Source of the DNA: Thermanaeromonas sp. C210
Lineage (GTDB): Bacteria; Bacillota; DSM-521; Neomoorellales; Neomoorellaceae
Reading direction: 5' to 3'
DNA length: 64,000 nucleotides
Assembly (NCBI RefSeq): GCF_013167955.1
Contig: NZ_BLWF01000001.1
Coordinates: forward strand, 310,001-374,000
In this document: positions 7,805 to 16,804 of the stretch, piece after piece
Layout: each line of letters starts with the position of its first letter
Numbering within the stretch: the stretch's first letter is position 1
The notes under the pieces: generated by a model
The model's database searches: none
What the model was told of the DNA's origin: nothing
What the model saw: only the letters and a program-made list of their open reading frames with translations
Made by a program: the position numbers and the translations under genes

Positions 7805-8260
7805 TCAAGCCTCATCCGGTAGCCGGATGGACCTTATACGGTAACGGAATACGCCACCCGGGGCCTTGACTTCCACTTCATCTCCTACCTTTTTTAACAG
7901 CAACGCCTTGCCCACGGGCGACAAATATGATACAGTACCCTCTTTCACGCTATCATGAAAAGGACTGACAATACGATACTTAAAAATCTTTGGGTCTTGT
8001 TCGCTTAAATCCTCTACTTCTACCTCACTGCCTATAGTGACAAAGGGAACTTTATCACCCGCCGATTGCGACTTGTTCACATTTTTGATAAGTTGTTCGA
8101 TCTGTTTTATATAGCCCTCGATAAGTTTTTCAAACTCGTTACGCTCCTTTGATGGTTTGGGAAAATATTGTTCAATAAGCTTACCCTTGCCTTCCTCAAC
8201 CTCTATTAAGTGCTTAACCAAGTTTTCAAAAGTTGTCGGGGATAGCATTACCCTGGCCAA
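7805..8260 (-). CDS. GreA/GreB-like transcription factor
   Basis: The protein has an N-terminal helical hairpin region (about 20-75) and a C-terminal FKBP-like Gre domain (about 78-150) with the family segments V-T-I-G-S-E-V-E-V, S-P-F-H-D-S and V-S-Y-L-S-P-V-G-K-A-L-L. A frame opens five codons earlier, but its TTG has no site. The TTG at 8258-8260 sits seven bases after GGAGGG and gives 151 residues. Gre factors insert a coiled coil into the RNA polymerase secondary channel. The acidic pair at the hairpin tip that promotes cleavage is not evident here, so this may be a channel-binding paralogue rather than canonical GreA. Confidence 0.75.
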   Translation of the reverse strand: MARVMLSPTTFENLVKHLIEVEEGKGKLIEQYFPKPSKERNEFEKLIEGYIKQIEQLIKNVNKSQSAGDKVPFVTIGSEVEVEDLSEQDPKIFKYRIVSPFHDSVKEGTVSYLSPVGKALLLKKVGDEVEVKAPGGVFRYRIRSIRLPDEA

Positions 8261-8524
8261 TTTGATTCCCTCCAAATTCTACCCATTAAATGGAAACCCG
8301 TATATAAAGCGTAAAGGGCGCTTCGCCTTCTTCGCGAAACACCCTCTATAAAGAGTTTACCACCAATACAATGATTGTCAATAGTGTATGATCTTACCAT
8401 TTTATCCTAGAGAATAAAGTTTATGCCATTTTCCCCGGCCGGAACTGGGTTGAAGGTCGGGAATTGCAGCCTCACCTATAAGCACATACTAAGGAAGAGT
8501 TCCTACTGACCAGGGAGAAGGAAA

Positions 8525-9334
8525 ATGGCCAGCGGTAAGACAGGTATTAGTACCAGGGATTTAGTATTTCTTACCCTCGGTTCGGTGGTCGGGGGTTCTT
8601 TTTTCCTCGGTTCATCCATAGCCATACGGGCGGCCGGGCCCTCTATAATCATTGCCTTCCTTCTGGCGGGAATTCTGGTGTACATCATTCTAACGGCCCT
8701 TTCCGAAATGACTGTGGGCCGGCCTGTATCCGGTTCCTTTCGTACCTACGCGGAAGAATATTTCGGGCCATGGCTGGGCTTCGTCCTGGGTTGGGTATAC
8801 TGGACGGGAATTACCCTGGCCATGTCCAGCGAAGCCACTGCCGCGGCCATTTTTCTCTATACCTGGTTCCCGGAACTGCCCGTAGGCATTGTAGCCTCCT
8901 TAGTCATCGCCGCCGTGACCCTTTTAAATCTCGCCTGGCCGGGTTTGTTTCCCCGCCTGGAAAGCAGCTTGGCAGCCGTTAAGCTTACGGCTCTCATAGG
9001 ATTTGTGGCCACCGCCCTCATCCTTATTCTGGGGCTGCTGCCGACCAGGCCTGCCGTCGGCCTTGGCGCACTCCGGGGGTAAACCCTGTTACCCGGCGGC
9101 CTTGGTGGTATAGCCGGCAGTATGTTGATTGTAATGTTCAGTTATGCCGGTTTTGAGGTACTGGGCCTGGCAGCGCCAGAGGCGCGCGACCCCCTGGCGA
9201 CTATCCCCCGGGCCGTCGTCTGCACCGTAATTTCCGTGGTGGTTCTCTACCTGGCGGTAATCTGTACCCTCCTGCCCCTCGTCCCCACCGGAATCCTTGC
9301 GCCACACGGCCCAGGACCCCACCTCTCGAAATGA
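8525..9334 (+). pseudogene. APC-family amino acid permease, stop-interrupted and truncated
   Basis: From the ATG at 8525 the first 185 codons encode five or so helices of an APC permease, including the early G-S-V-V-G-G-S-F-F motif. An in-frame TAA at 9080-9082 then interrupts. The same frame continues through P-G-G-L-G-G-I-A-G-S, M-F-S-Y-A-G-F-E-V-L-G and R-D-P-L-A-T-I-P-R-A, typical of the family. A GAA-to-TAA change explains the stop. The frame ends at 9334 near helix 8, and roughly the last 170-200 residues are missing before truD. It is a decayed gene, not a functional transporter. Confidence 0.85.
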
Positions 9335-9402
9335 GGAACGGCCCACCTGAGGCCGTCGGCAGTTCCCGGGCATAATACTCTATTCCCCCATACAGCCGGC
9401 CT

Positions 9403-10563
9403 TCACGGCATGATCAATCTTTTAACGAGCATGGTACCGTAACTCCCCCGCGGCAGCTTAAAAGATAGGCGAATCTTTTGTTTGCCTGGGTAGAGTTCAT
9501 CGCTTTCGGCAGGATGGACATGAAGATCTGCGGGAAAGATTATCGCCTTCCGGGGTGTAGACTTGAAATATGCCTGTCGCACCTTGCGGAGGTTAAAACT
9601 GCCGCGCCTTAGGCCCCTTTCCTCCAGGATGGCCGTAAAGTGCCGCTCTGACATGGCATCCGGGAATTCCATGCGGCTGGCGGCCAGGGGCAAGGACAAG
9701 GAATCCAGGTAGACCAGTTGTTTCCTGTCCAGGCGCCGGTAGAAGAGATAAGGCCCGGCCACCCCGGGTACCGCCGTGAGTTCAAGGCCCAGATCTTCTA
9801 AAATCCTCCTTAACAGTTCGTTAAAAAGAAAGCTCTGGTAGGCCGAAAATAGCAGGGAAAGCTCTTCGGCGGGGATTAGGCGCAAGGCCTCCACATAGGC
9901 TTTGGGTTTCTCGGTTAGGAGGCCGAATATCTTCCTTTCCATGGTGGTCTTGGCCCGGGATAGGCAGGTTGCCCAATCTCCCCAATGCTCGCGGAAAAAG
10001 AGCTTGCGCTCCTTGGCCTCCTTCTTCTCTTCGGGGTAAATGCCGGTGAGATAGATCTGCAGGCTCCCGTTGTAGTGTTTCTTGAGCAATCTCTCGGCCA
10101 TTAGTCCCATCTGGCGGTCCATACTCCCGAAGCGTTGGTCGTCATAATAATTGGGGTAGCCGAAACCCCGAACTTCATCAACCCTCCGCATGATGCGGGA
10201 AACCTCTTCCTCGCTGAGGGCGCGAAGGGTGAGGGCAAACTCGTTTCCCTTCAGGAGGTCGGGACCCATGGGCCTATCCATCCATCCGATACTTCGCAGG
10301 GAAAACTTTGCTTCCTCAGTGGTCAGATCAAGGGGATGCCTTACCGTTACATACTGAAAGGTATGGGCATGCCTGTCCTTTAAGCCCCCATAGGAAAAAA
10401 GACGGTAGGGAAGGCCCCGGGCCTTGGCCAGCCTCAGCAAGAGATCGATGGTGTTCCATCCCTTCTTTTCCAGGATGTACACCCGGTAAGGTCCCTTCTC
10501 CCGCAAAGGAAGGCGGGCCAGTTCTTTTACCACGAAATCCTCGGGTAGCACCTTCAGTTTCAT
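9403..10563 (-). CDS. truD: tRNA pseudouridine synthase D (TruD family)
   Basis: This 386-residue protein has the TruD signature G-G-L-K-D-R-H-A, with D63 as the catalytic aspartate that forms the covalent uracil adduct. The N-terminal P-E-D-F-V-V-K-E-L also matches. The TruD insertion domain lies between about 160 and 310. TruD makes pseudouridine-13 in tRNA-Glu and some mRNA sites. An AAGGAG site precedes the ATG. The neighbours (a dead permease and a cupin gene) are unrelated. It is likely monocistronic. Confidence 0.92.
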   Translation of the reverse strand: MKLKVLPEDFVVKELARLPLREKGPYRVYILEKKGWNTIDLLLRLAKARGLPYRLFSYGGLKDRHAHTFQYVTVRHPLDLTTEEAKFSLRSIGWMDRPMGPDLLKGNEFALTLRALSEEEVSRIMRRVDEVRGFGYPNYYDDQRFGSMDRQMGLMAERLLKKHYNGSLQIYLTGIYPEEKKEAKERKLFFREHWGDWATCLSRAKTTMERKIFGLLTEKPKAYVEALRLIPAEELSLLFSAYQSFLFNELLRRILEDLGLELTAVPGVAGPYLFYRRLDRKQLVYLDSLSLPLAASRMEFPDAMSERHFTAILEERGLRRGSFNLRKVRQAYFKSTPRKAIIFPADLHVHPAESDELYPGKQKIRLSFKLPRGSYGTMLVKRLIMP

Positions 10564-10664
10564 GGCCTTGCTCCTTAAGCCTGTTTATCGTCTCCCTTAA
10601 TATGTACCAAAACCGGCTGTCCCTTGCCAAGGCTGGGACCTCCGAAGCAGCACCTCTCATATTC

Positions 10665-10695
10665 ACCTGGCCCGTCCTAAGGCCCCAGGTTTTTT
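10665..10695 (+). terminator. Hairpin followed by a T run ahead of the cupin gene
   Basis: ACCTGG and CCAGGT (10665-10670, 10685-10690) form a stem followed by six T on the plus strand. No plus-strand gene ends before it, so it may terminate a short leader or antisense transcript upstream of the cupin gene. No known riboswitch motif was recognised here. Confidence 0.4.
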
Positions 10696-10772
10696 CCGGC
10701 CTTGTTTTCATTTTCCCTTCCCTGTAAGATAAAAACTGACAGGGATACTCTTTTCCGGGGAGGAGGCTTCGC

Positions 10773-11126
10773 ATGATAAGGAAGGCCCAGGAACTGAAAA
10801 GGGAAGTCATCAAGGGTTTAAGGGGCGGCCAGGGGGAAGTAGAAATAGTTCACCTTCTAGAAGCCGACAAGAACGAGTTCAATGGGAAGGGGAAACTATT
10901 TGCCAAGTTCACCCTTAAGCCAGGGGTCTCCATCGGCTGGCACCAGCATAGCGGCGATTTCGAAGCGTATTATATACTCGGCGGCCGGGGCCTGGTAAAC
11001 GACAACGGGAGAGAAGCCCCGGTGCAGGCAGGAGATATGGTCTTAACAAGAAATGGTGAATATCACTCTATAGTCAACAACGGCGCGGAAGACCTGGTGT
11101 TCATAGCATTAATTTTGCTGGCATAA
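10773..11126 (+). CDS. Small cupin-domain protein
   Basis: The 117-residue protein is a single cupin barrel. Motif 1 (G-W-H-Q-H-S-G-D-F-E-A-Y-Y-I-L-G-G) gives the two His and Glu that bind a divalent metal. Motif 2 (G-D-M-V-L-T-R-N-G-E-Y-H-S-I) gives the third His. The first 30 residues are helical and charged. The ATG follows GGAGGAGG at seven bases and a terminator lies directly after the stop. The substrate is unknown; related stand-alone cupins bind small sugars or act as isomerases. Confidence 0.82.
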   Translation: MIRKAQELKREVIKGLRGGQGEVEIVHLLEADKNEFNGKGKLFAKFTLKPGVSIGWHQHSGDFEAYYILGGRGLVNDNGREAPVQAGDMVLTRNGEYHSIVNNGAEDLVFIALILLA

Positions 11127-11132
11127 AATTTT

Positions 11133-11168
11133 AGGCTCTCTTCCCTTCCGGAAAGAGAGCCTTTTTTT
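11133..11168 (+). terminator. Terminator after the cupin gene
   Basis: AGGCTCTCTT and AAGAGAGCCT form a perfect 10-bp stem, followed by TTTTTT on the plus strand. It lies between the convergent cupin and glmS genes and may also help stop glmS transcripts. Confidence 0.9.
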
Positions 11169-11207
11169 CTGTCAGTCAATATTCCGGGACCAGAACCATT
11201 ACCCCGC

Positions 11208-13031
11208 CTATTCCACCGTCACGCTCTTGGCCAAGTTCCGCGGCTTATCTACCGAACAACCCCGGGCCGCGGCCGTGTAGTAGGCCAGCAACTGCAGGGG
11301 TACCACGGATACCAGAGGAGTCAGCAAGTTATGGAGGCGCGGCAAATAAAGGACGCAGTCGGCTTCTGCGGCCACAGCCCTATTACCCTCCAAGGCCAGG
11401 GCCAGGACCCAAGCCCCCCTGGCCTTAACTTCCCTGATATTGCTCAGCATTTTCTCTACGAGTTCTTCTTGGGTAACCAGGGCCACGACGGGCGTCCCGT
11501 CCTCGATGAGGGCTAAGGGCCCGTGCTTGAGTTCCCCGGCAGGGCAAGCCTCCGCATGTAGGTAGGAGATTTCCTTTAGTTTGAGAGCGCCCTCCAGGGC
11601 TACAGCATAATCCAGTCCACGTCCCAGGAAGAAAGCATGCTCATGGGGCGCAATCCGGGCCGCCAGCTCCCGGAACCGGTCCTCGAGGGCCAAGACCTCC
11701 TCCACCTTGGATGGGGTAACACTCAGTTCCCGGGCCAGTTCGGCCGCCCAGGGAGCCTCTCCCCGGGCCGTACCCAGGTAAAGGGCTAACAGGTAGACGG
11801 CTGCCACCTGGGTAAGATAAGCCTTGGTAGAAGCTACGGCAATTTCGGGGCCTGCCCAGGTGTAAAGCACGTCATCGGCCTCCCGCGCTACCGAGCTACC
11901 CACTACGTTGGTAACGGCCAGAATCCTGGCTCCCAGCCTTCTGGCCTCCCGTAAACCCGCCAGGGTATCCGCCGTCTCTCCCGACTGGCTGATAACCAGG
12001 CCCAGGGTTCCCTCGTCCATAAGGGGCTGCCGGTAGCGCAGTTCCGACGCTACATCGAATTCCACGGGAAGGCGCAGCAGTTTCTCCCACACATATTTGG
12101 CCACCATGCCGGCGTAGGAAGCCGTGCCGCAGGCAATGAGGGCCACCTTCCGGATGGCCTTGGCCTCCTCAGGTGTAAGACGGACTCCATCCAGTTTTAC
12201 CCTTCCACTTGCAGGATCCAACCTTCCGGCCAGGGTGTCCCGCAAGGCCCGGGGCTGCTCGTGGATCTCCTTAAGCATAAAGTGGGGGTAGCCGCCCTTC
12301 TCGGCTGCCTCCAGATCCCAGCTGACGTGAAATACCTGTTTTTGTTTCAAGTGCCCGGTACCGTCCAAAATCCTAGGCCCTTCGGGACTGAGGTAGGCCA
12401 CTTCGCCGTTGTCCAGAATGTAGGTGTTTTTGGTGTAGGGCAGTAAAGCGGGAATATCGGAGGCCAAGAAGGTCTCCTCCCGGCCCAGACCGACGATCAA
12501 GGGGCTATCATAGCGCACCCCTACGATTTCCCGGGGATGATCTTTGCCTATGACGGCCACAGCGTAGGAACCCTTCACGTGGGGCAACATGGCCATGACG
12601 GCCTGGAGCAGGTCGCCCCGATAATAGTGCTCCACCAGGTGGGCCAAGACCTCGGTATCGGTTTCCGAAAGGAAGGTATGTCCTTCGGCCTTCAACCACT
12701 GCCGCAGTTCCTGGTAATTCTCAATAATGCCGTTGTGTACCACAGCAAACCGGCCGCTGCAATCGGGGTGAGGATGGGCGTTGGTATCCGTAGGCCGGCC
12801 GTGGGTGGCCCACCTCGTATGGCCGATGCCCAGTGTCGCGCCGTCGAGGTGCCCGTTTAGACGAGCCTTGAGCTCCGTCAGCCTGCCGGCGCTCTTGGTA
12901 ATCTTGAGGCCGGAAGAGTCTATCACCGCTATCCCGGCCGAATCATAACCGCGGTATTCAAGCCTCTCCAATCCTTGAAGCAAAACGGGTACCGCCTGGC
13001 GGTGGCCCAAATATCCTACAATTCCGCACAT
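11208..13031 (-). CDS. glmS: Glutamine-fructose-6-phosphate aminotransferase
   Basis: The 607-residue enzyme makes glucosamine-6-phosphate from fructose-6-phosphate and glutamine, the first step to UDP-GlcNAc for peptidoglycan. The N-terminal glutaminase domain begins M-C-G-I-V-G-Y with C2 as nucleophile. Two SIS isomerase domains follow, with S-Q-S-G-E-T-A-D-T near residue 350 and C-terminal D-K-P-R-N-L-A-K-S-V-T-V-E. The ATG has a GAGGGAGGT site. The 450-base leader contains a glmS ribozyme, so expression should be switched off by its product. glmM, cdaR and cdaA lie upstream on the same strand. Confidence 0.97.
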   Translation of the reverse strand: MCGIVGYLGHRQAVPVLLQGLERLEYRGYDSAGIAVIDSSGLKITKSAGRLTELKARLNGHLDGATLGIGHTRWATHGRPTDTNAHPHPDCSGRFAVVHNGIIENYQELRQWLKAEGHTFLSETDTEVLAHLVEHYYRGDLLQAVMAMLPHVKGSYAVAVIGKDHPREIVGVRYDSPLIVGLGREETFLASDIPALLPYTKNTYILDNGEVAYLSPEGPRILDGTGHLKQKQVFHVSWDLEAAEKGGYPHFMLKEIHEQPRALRDTLAGRLDPASGRVKLDGVRLTPEEAKAIRKVALIACGTASYAGMVAKYVWEKLLRLPVEFDVASELRYRQPLMDEGTLGLVISQSGETADTLAGLREARRLGARILAVTNVVGSSVAREADDVLYTWAGPEIAVASTKAYLTQVAAVYLLALYLGTARGEAPWAAELARELSVTPSKVEEVLALEDRFRELAARIAPHEHAFFLGRGLDYAVALEGALKLKEISYLHAEACPAGELKHGPLALIEDGTPVVALVTQEELVEKMLSNIREVKARGAWVLALALEGNRAVAAEADCVLYLPRLHNLLTPLVSVVPLQLLAYYTAAARGCSVDKPRNLAKSVTVE

Positions 13032-13189
13032 AAGGGGCTACCTCCCTCTCCCATAAGAAATTTACCCTCCCCCACCGCGACCGCGGAGGTTACTGGGGCT
13101 TTTGTTAGCTGGCAACAATACGCCGGAACCGTCACCGTCCTGGGGGCATAGAAGGCTGATGGAGTCTTAAGGGAGAGAGAGCAGAGGTG

Positions 13190-13440
13190 TTACCCGGCGC
13201 CCTTTGTCCCCGGGATTGCTCCCGGGTTTTGTAGCGCCTTTGACGGTCGTAACCAACCGAGGGGCACCCGCCGAAAACCTCGATAAACCCCTTCCTCGTC
13301 AACCACCAGATCCCCGCAGCCTCCCAAAAGGGCTTTGCCTGACTAAAAGTAGCTCGGCAGGCCGCGTCCCGGAAACAACGTATAGCCGTTGCTCGCCCCG
13401 GATCGGGAGGACGGACTAATCCGCTGGTGGTCCTGGCGCT
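13190..13440 (-). ncRNA. glmS ribozyme-riboswitch
   Basis: In the glmS leader the minus strand begins A-GCGCCAG (cleavage expected between 13440 and 13439). It later shows the conserved core GACGAGG (13294-13300), TTATCGAG and TTCGGCGG, then GGACAAAGG near 13200. Glucosamine-6-phosphate acts as cofactor for self-cleavage, which destabilises the mRNA. The P1 arm (ACCACCAG, 13424-13431, with CTGGTGGT, 13302-13309) is capped by a 114-base extension, so the element is longer than the common form of roughly 150-200 bases. A CCCGGG-AGCAAT-CCCGGG hairpin forms a peripheral arm near 13210-13230. Confidence 0.93.
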
Positions 13441-13485
13441 TGTTTACCCTCCGAACCTCAGTCTCTCCCCCTAGAAGAATTGGCA

Positions 13486-14844
13486 TTAGTCTCCGGTCAT
13501 CACCTCCTTAGAGCCTAGGCGCCGGACGCTCTGCTCCAGGCGCTCCAGGATGGCCCTGAGTTCCTCTTCGTCCGGCCCCTCCGCCATGAGACGTAGAAGG
13601 GGCTCGGTCCCCGAAGGCCGCACCAAAACCCGTCCCCTGTTGGCCAACTGTTCCCTGGCCGCCGCTATTTCGGCCAGCAATTGGGGGTCGTTCATGGCCC
13701 GCTCTTTATCCTCCACGGGAACATTCACCAGCACTTGGGGCAGGCGTGGCAATACCTCGGCCAGTTCTCGGAGGGTAGCACCCCTGGCCACCATCACTTG
13801 TAGGAGCTGCACCCCGGTGATGAGGCCGTCGCCGGTGGTATTATGTTCCAAGAGGATAATGTGGCCCGATTGTTCTCCGCCGAGGGCGGCGCCGGTGCGA
13901 AGCATCTCCTCCAGCACATACCTATCGCCCACCTGGGTCTGGTGGACCACCAGGCCCGCCCCGGTCAACACCTGGTGGAGGCCGTAGTTGCTCATGACGG
14001 TCACCACCACCCGGCCGCCGGGAAGCCTACCCTGTTGGTGAAAGTGAAGGGCTAGGATGGCCATGATGGCATCGCCGTCTACCACCTGCCCTTCGGCGTC
14101 CACAGCAATAACCCGGTCGGCATCCCCATCAAAGGCCAGCCCCACATGGGCTCTAAACTCGCGCACTGCCTCGGCCAAAGCCTGGGGACAGGTAGAGCCG
14201 CATCCCACATTAATATTAGTGCCATCGGGAGCATTGTTCAAGACAAAAACTTCCGCCCCCAGACGCTGGAACACCTCCGGCGCTACCTCGTAGGCCGCCC
14301 CGTGGGCTACGTCAAGGACGACTTTAAGGCCCCTCAATCCCTGCGGGGCCGTGCTGCAAACGTGGGTTATATATTGTTCGGCGGCCTCCACCACCTCCAC
14401 CCGCCCTACAGCAGTGCCCGTCGGCCGGGGAAGGTCGTCCCTTTCCTTAAGCACCAGCCTCTCGATTTCTTCCTCTAGGGAATCGGGAAGCTTAAAACCC
14501 GTCGAGCTAAAAAACTTAATGCCGTTATCGGCCACCGGGTTATGGGAGGCGGAAATTACTACTCCGGCATCGGCTCCTAAAGTGCGCGTCAGCCAGGCTA
14601 CGGCCGGCGTAGGCATAATCCCTACCTTTAGGGCTCGGCCCCCCACCGAGCAGATCCCGGCCACCAGGGCGGCTTCCAACATGTCCCCGGAGACCCTAGT
14701 ATCCCGGCCTACCACTACCCGCGCCCCTCCGCGGCCTTCGGCCAGGACTGCAGCTCCACAGCGGCCCAATCTAAAGGCCAGTTCCGGCGTCAATTCCTCG
14801 TTGGCTATTCCGCGTACTCCGTCGGTACCGAATAATTTACCCAT
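13486..14844 (-). CDS. glmM: Phosphoglucosamine mutase
   Basis: This 452-residue enzyme interconverts glucosamine-6-phosphate and glucosamine-1-phosphate. The sequence starts G-K-L-F-G-T-D-G-V-R-G. S100 in I-S-A-S-H-N-P is the phosphorylated active-site serine, D-G-D-A-D-R binds Mg, and R-P-S-G-T-E-P near the end binds phosphate. An upstream GTG is in frame, but the ATG at 14844 is the family start and has GAAGGGTGA about ten bases ahead. In Bacillus, GlmM also restrains the CdaA cyclase encoded two genes upstream. The order cdaA-cdaR-glmM-glmS is kept. Confidence 0.96.
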   Translation of the reverse strand: MGKLFGTDGVRGIANEELTPELAFRLGRCGAAVLAEGRGGARVVVGRDTRVSGDMLEAALVAGICSVGGRALKVGIMPTPAVAWLTRTLGADAGVVISASHNPVADNGIKFFSSTGFKLPDSLEEEIERLVLKERDDLPRPTGTAVGRVEVVEAAEQYITHVCSTAPQGLRGLKVVLDVAHGAAYEVAPEVFQRLGAEVFVLNNAPDGTNINVGCGSTCPQALAEAVREFRAHVGLAFDGDADRVIAVDAEGQVVDGDAIMAILALHFHQQGRLPGGRVVVTVMSNYGLHQVLTGAGLVVHQTQVGDRYVLEEMLRTGAALGGEQSGHIILLEHNTTGDGLITGVQLLQVMVARGATLRELAEVLPRLPQVLVNVPVEDKERAMNDPQLLAEIAAAREQLANRGRVLVRPSGTEPLLRLMAEGPDEEELRAILERLEQSVRRLGSKEVMTGD

Positions 14845-14883
14845 GCTGGTTAAGCTCACCCTTCACTATCAATTTTGGCAACC

Positions 14884-15807
14884 TTATACCGGCCCTATCT
14901 CCACCACTACTCGTACCAGGGGAAAGTTACCGGTCTGAACTCCCTGGGGAATTTCCAAATTGCTCTCTACTATAATATTCTTGCGGGCTCCCTCGAGGTC
15001 AATGGGGGAAGTGCTCAGGTAATTTAGGTCGGCCAGTACTTCGTAAGGCGCGAAGACTTCCACCACTTCCGGTTCCAGGACCACCCTTTTTACCTCATAG
15101 CCGGGAGCAGGCTCGCCCACCAGCTGGGGCCGGATGGCCACCACTTTGCCGGGCAGATGGCCTACTATAGGTACAAGAACTTCCACGGTATCGGGGTTTA
15201 TCATGAGCCAGCGGCCCAAGGGCCGCCCTTCGTGATCGATGACCTTCACCGGCAGCTGGGCTAGGTAATTTCCCCGGGCCTCGTTGATGTCCACCTCTAC
15301 GTACACTTTGCTTATGCCCTTTAATACATCCTCCGGGCCGGAAACCACTACCTCTGACGGTTTGAGGACCGGTTCTAAAGCCCGATAGCCTCCTGCCGGG
15401 GTACCGTTCAAAGCAACCTGGACCGGAAGCTGGAGGTCCCTAACCTGATCCACCTTGACCTTGACCTGAGGCGGGTTAACCCGCACCAGGGTTACACCCT
15501 CCGGCAGGCTCACCTGGACAGGCAGGATGTTGTCCCCTATCCGGGCAGCCCGCAAGTCCACATAAGCTTTGATATCCCTGGGCAACAGGTTGTTGATGTA
15601 CCCCTTGCGACCTTCCACCCTAACCTGGACCTCAGCAGGCAAGTCGGCCACCACCAATCCTTCGCCCAAATTCTCCGTCTCCAAGGGGATGCGCACTACT
15701 TGCTCCATATTGGGGTTCTGCTCTGCGGTCACATAAAACCATAGGATGAGGGCCAGAACTACGGCTAGCAAGCGATAACCCAGGTTTTCCCGCCAGTTCT
15801 TCAGCAC
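14884..15807 (-). CDS. cdaR: YbbR-domain regulator of diadenylate cyclase, CdaR
   Basis: The 307-residue protein has an N-terminal transmembrane helix (L-L-A-V-V-L-A-L-I-L-W-F-Y-V) followed by E-Q-N-P. About three to four YbbR repeats then lie outside the membrane, each with a P-x-x-V-x-V-x-G pattern. CdaR binds CdaA and tunes c-di-AMP synthesis. The gene begins four bases before the end of the cdaA reading region and is followed by glmM, so all are co-transcribed. The family assignment rests on repeats, topology and gene order. Confidence 0.92.
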   Translation of the reverse strand: MLKNWRENLGYRLLAVVLALILWFYVTAEQNPNMEQVVRIPLETENLGEGLVVADLPAEVQVRVEGRKGYINNLLPRDIKAYVDLRAARIGDNILPVQVSLPEGVTLVRVNPPQVKVKVDQVRDLQLPVQVALNGTPAGGYRALEPVLKPSEVVVSGPEDVLKGISKVYVEVDINEARGNYLAQLPVKVIDHEGRPLGRWLMINPDTVEVLVPIVGHLPGKVVAIRPQLVGEPAPGYEVKRVVLEPEVVEVFAPYEVLADLNYLSTSPIDLEGARKNIIVESNLEIPQGVQTGNFPLVRVVVEIGPV

Positions 15808-15810
15808 AGC

Positions 15811-16701
15811 CTAAGACCTCCACGGCCAAAAGGAGCTGCCATGATTGGATTGGGGCAAAAGCAAACTCTGCAGGAGTTCGCGAAGATTCTTTTCATCCAG
15901 GAAACGGGTCAATTTACCCCCTTCTGCCACGGAAACAGCGCCCGTTTCCTCAGAAACAACGATGACCACCGCATCGGAAATCTCGCTTAAGCCTAAGGCT
16001 GCCCGGTGTCGGGTGCCCAACTGCTTGCTCAAGTAGGGGCTGTCGGAGAGGGGCAAGAAGCAACCGGCAGCGACCACCCGGTCACCCCGGATGATGGCTG
16101 CACCGTCATGGAAGGGGGTGAGGGGTACAAAGAGGTTGATGAGCAATTCGGCGGATATAACCGCATCCACGCGGATGCCGGTCTCAATGTAGTCGTTAAG
16201 GCCCGTCTCCCTCTCCATGACAATGAGGGCACCGGTCTTCCCCTTGGCCAGCACCTGGACCGCCCTTACCACCTCTGTTATGACCCTGGCCATATCCTCG
16301 GTCCCCAACAGCGTAAAGGGCCGGGCAAAAAATTTGCCCCGACCGAGCTGCTCCAGGGCGCGCCTCAACTCAGGTTGGAAAACCACCGGCAGGGCTACCA
16401 CAATCACCAGCCGCAACTGGGTCAAAATCCAGTTAATAACCGTCAGCTGCAGCTTTTCCGCCACCACCGAGGCCACTACCAGCATGGCCAGCCCCTTTAA
16501 CAGCTGTACCGCCCTGGTACCCCGGATCAGGAGGAGAAAGCGATAGATAACATAAGATACGAGGGCGATATCAACGATCAGGCGCAGGACGTCCACAAAG
16601 TTTAGCCGCGAGAGCAAATGGGAAAGGTACCACCCAACACCCGCCAAATTTTCCACCCCGTTATTTACCAGTGCTCTCTTAGTATATGACGGCCAGGTCA
16701 C
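15811..16701 (-). CDS. cdaA: Membrane-bound diadenylate cyclase CdaA
   Basis: The 296-residue protein has three N-terminal membrane helices (about 36-110) and a C-terminal DAC domain that makes c-di-AMP from two ATP. The catalytic D199-G-A motif and R231-H-R motif are both present (F-H-D-G-A-A and G-T-R-H-R-A-A). The chosen start is a GTG at 16701 with a weak AAAGGT site; a GTG 14 codons later is possible and would give a more usual length of about 280. c-di-AMP controls potassium and osmolyte transport. It heads the cdaA-cdaR-glmM-glmS cluster. Confidence 0.95.
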   Translation of the reverse strand: MTWPSYTKRALVNNGVENLAGVGWYLSHLLSRLNFVDVLRLIVDIALVSYVIYRFLLLIRGTRAVQLLKGLAMLVVASVVAEKLQLTVINWILTQLRLVIVVALPVVFQPELRRALEQLGRGKFFARPFTLLGTEDMARVITEVVRAVQVLAKGKTGALIVMERETGLNDYIETGIRVDAVISAELLINLFVPLTPFHDGAAIIRGDRVVAAGCFLPLSDSPYLSKQLGTRHRAALGLSEISDAVVIVVSEETGAVSVAEGGKLTRFLDEKNLRELLQSLLLPQSNHGSSFWPWRS

Positions 16702-16758
16702 TTCATTCGACAGTGACCTTTAAAAACCCTTCTTTTAGTATCTTCCCGTTTTTGCTAG

Positions 16759-16787
16759 TTGCAGCGCATCCACCTCTAAGCTAGAAT
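16759..16787 (+). promoter_or_regulatory. Promoter of the DUF881 gene pair
   Basis: TTGCAG (16759-16764), a 17-base spacer and TAGAAT (16782-16787) lie 18 bases ahead of the first DUF881 start, divergent from cdaA. Confidence 0.6.
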
Positions 16788-16804
16788 AGCTGTAAGGGGA
16801 GGCG

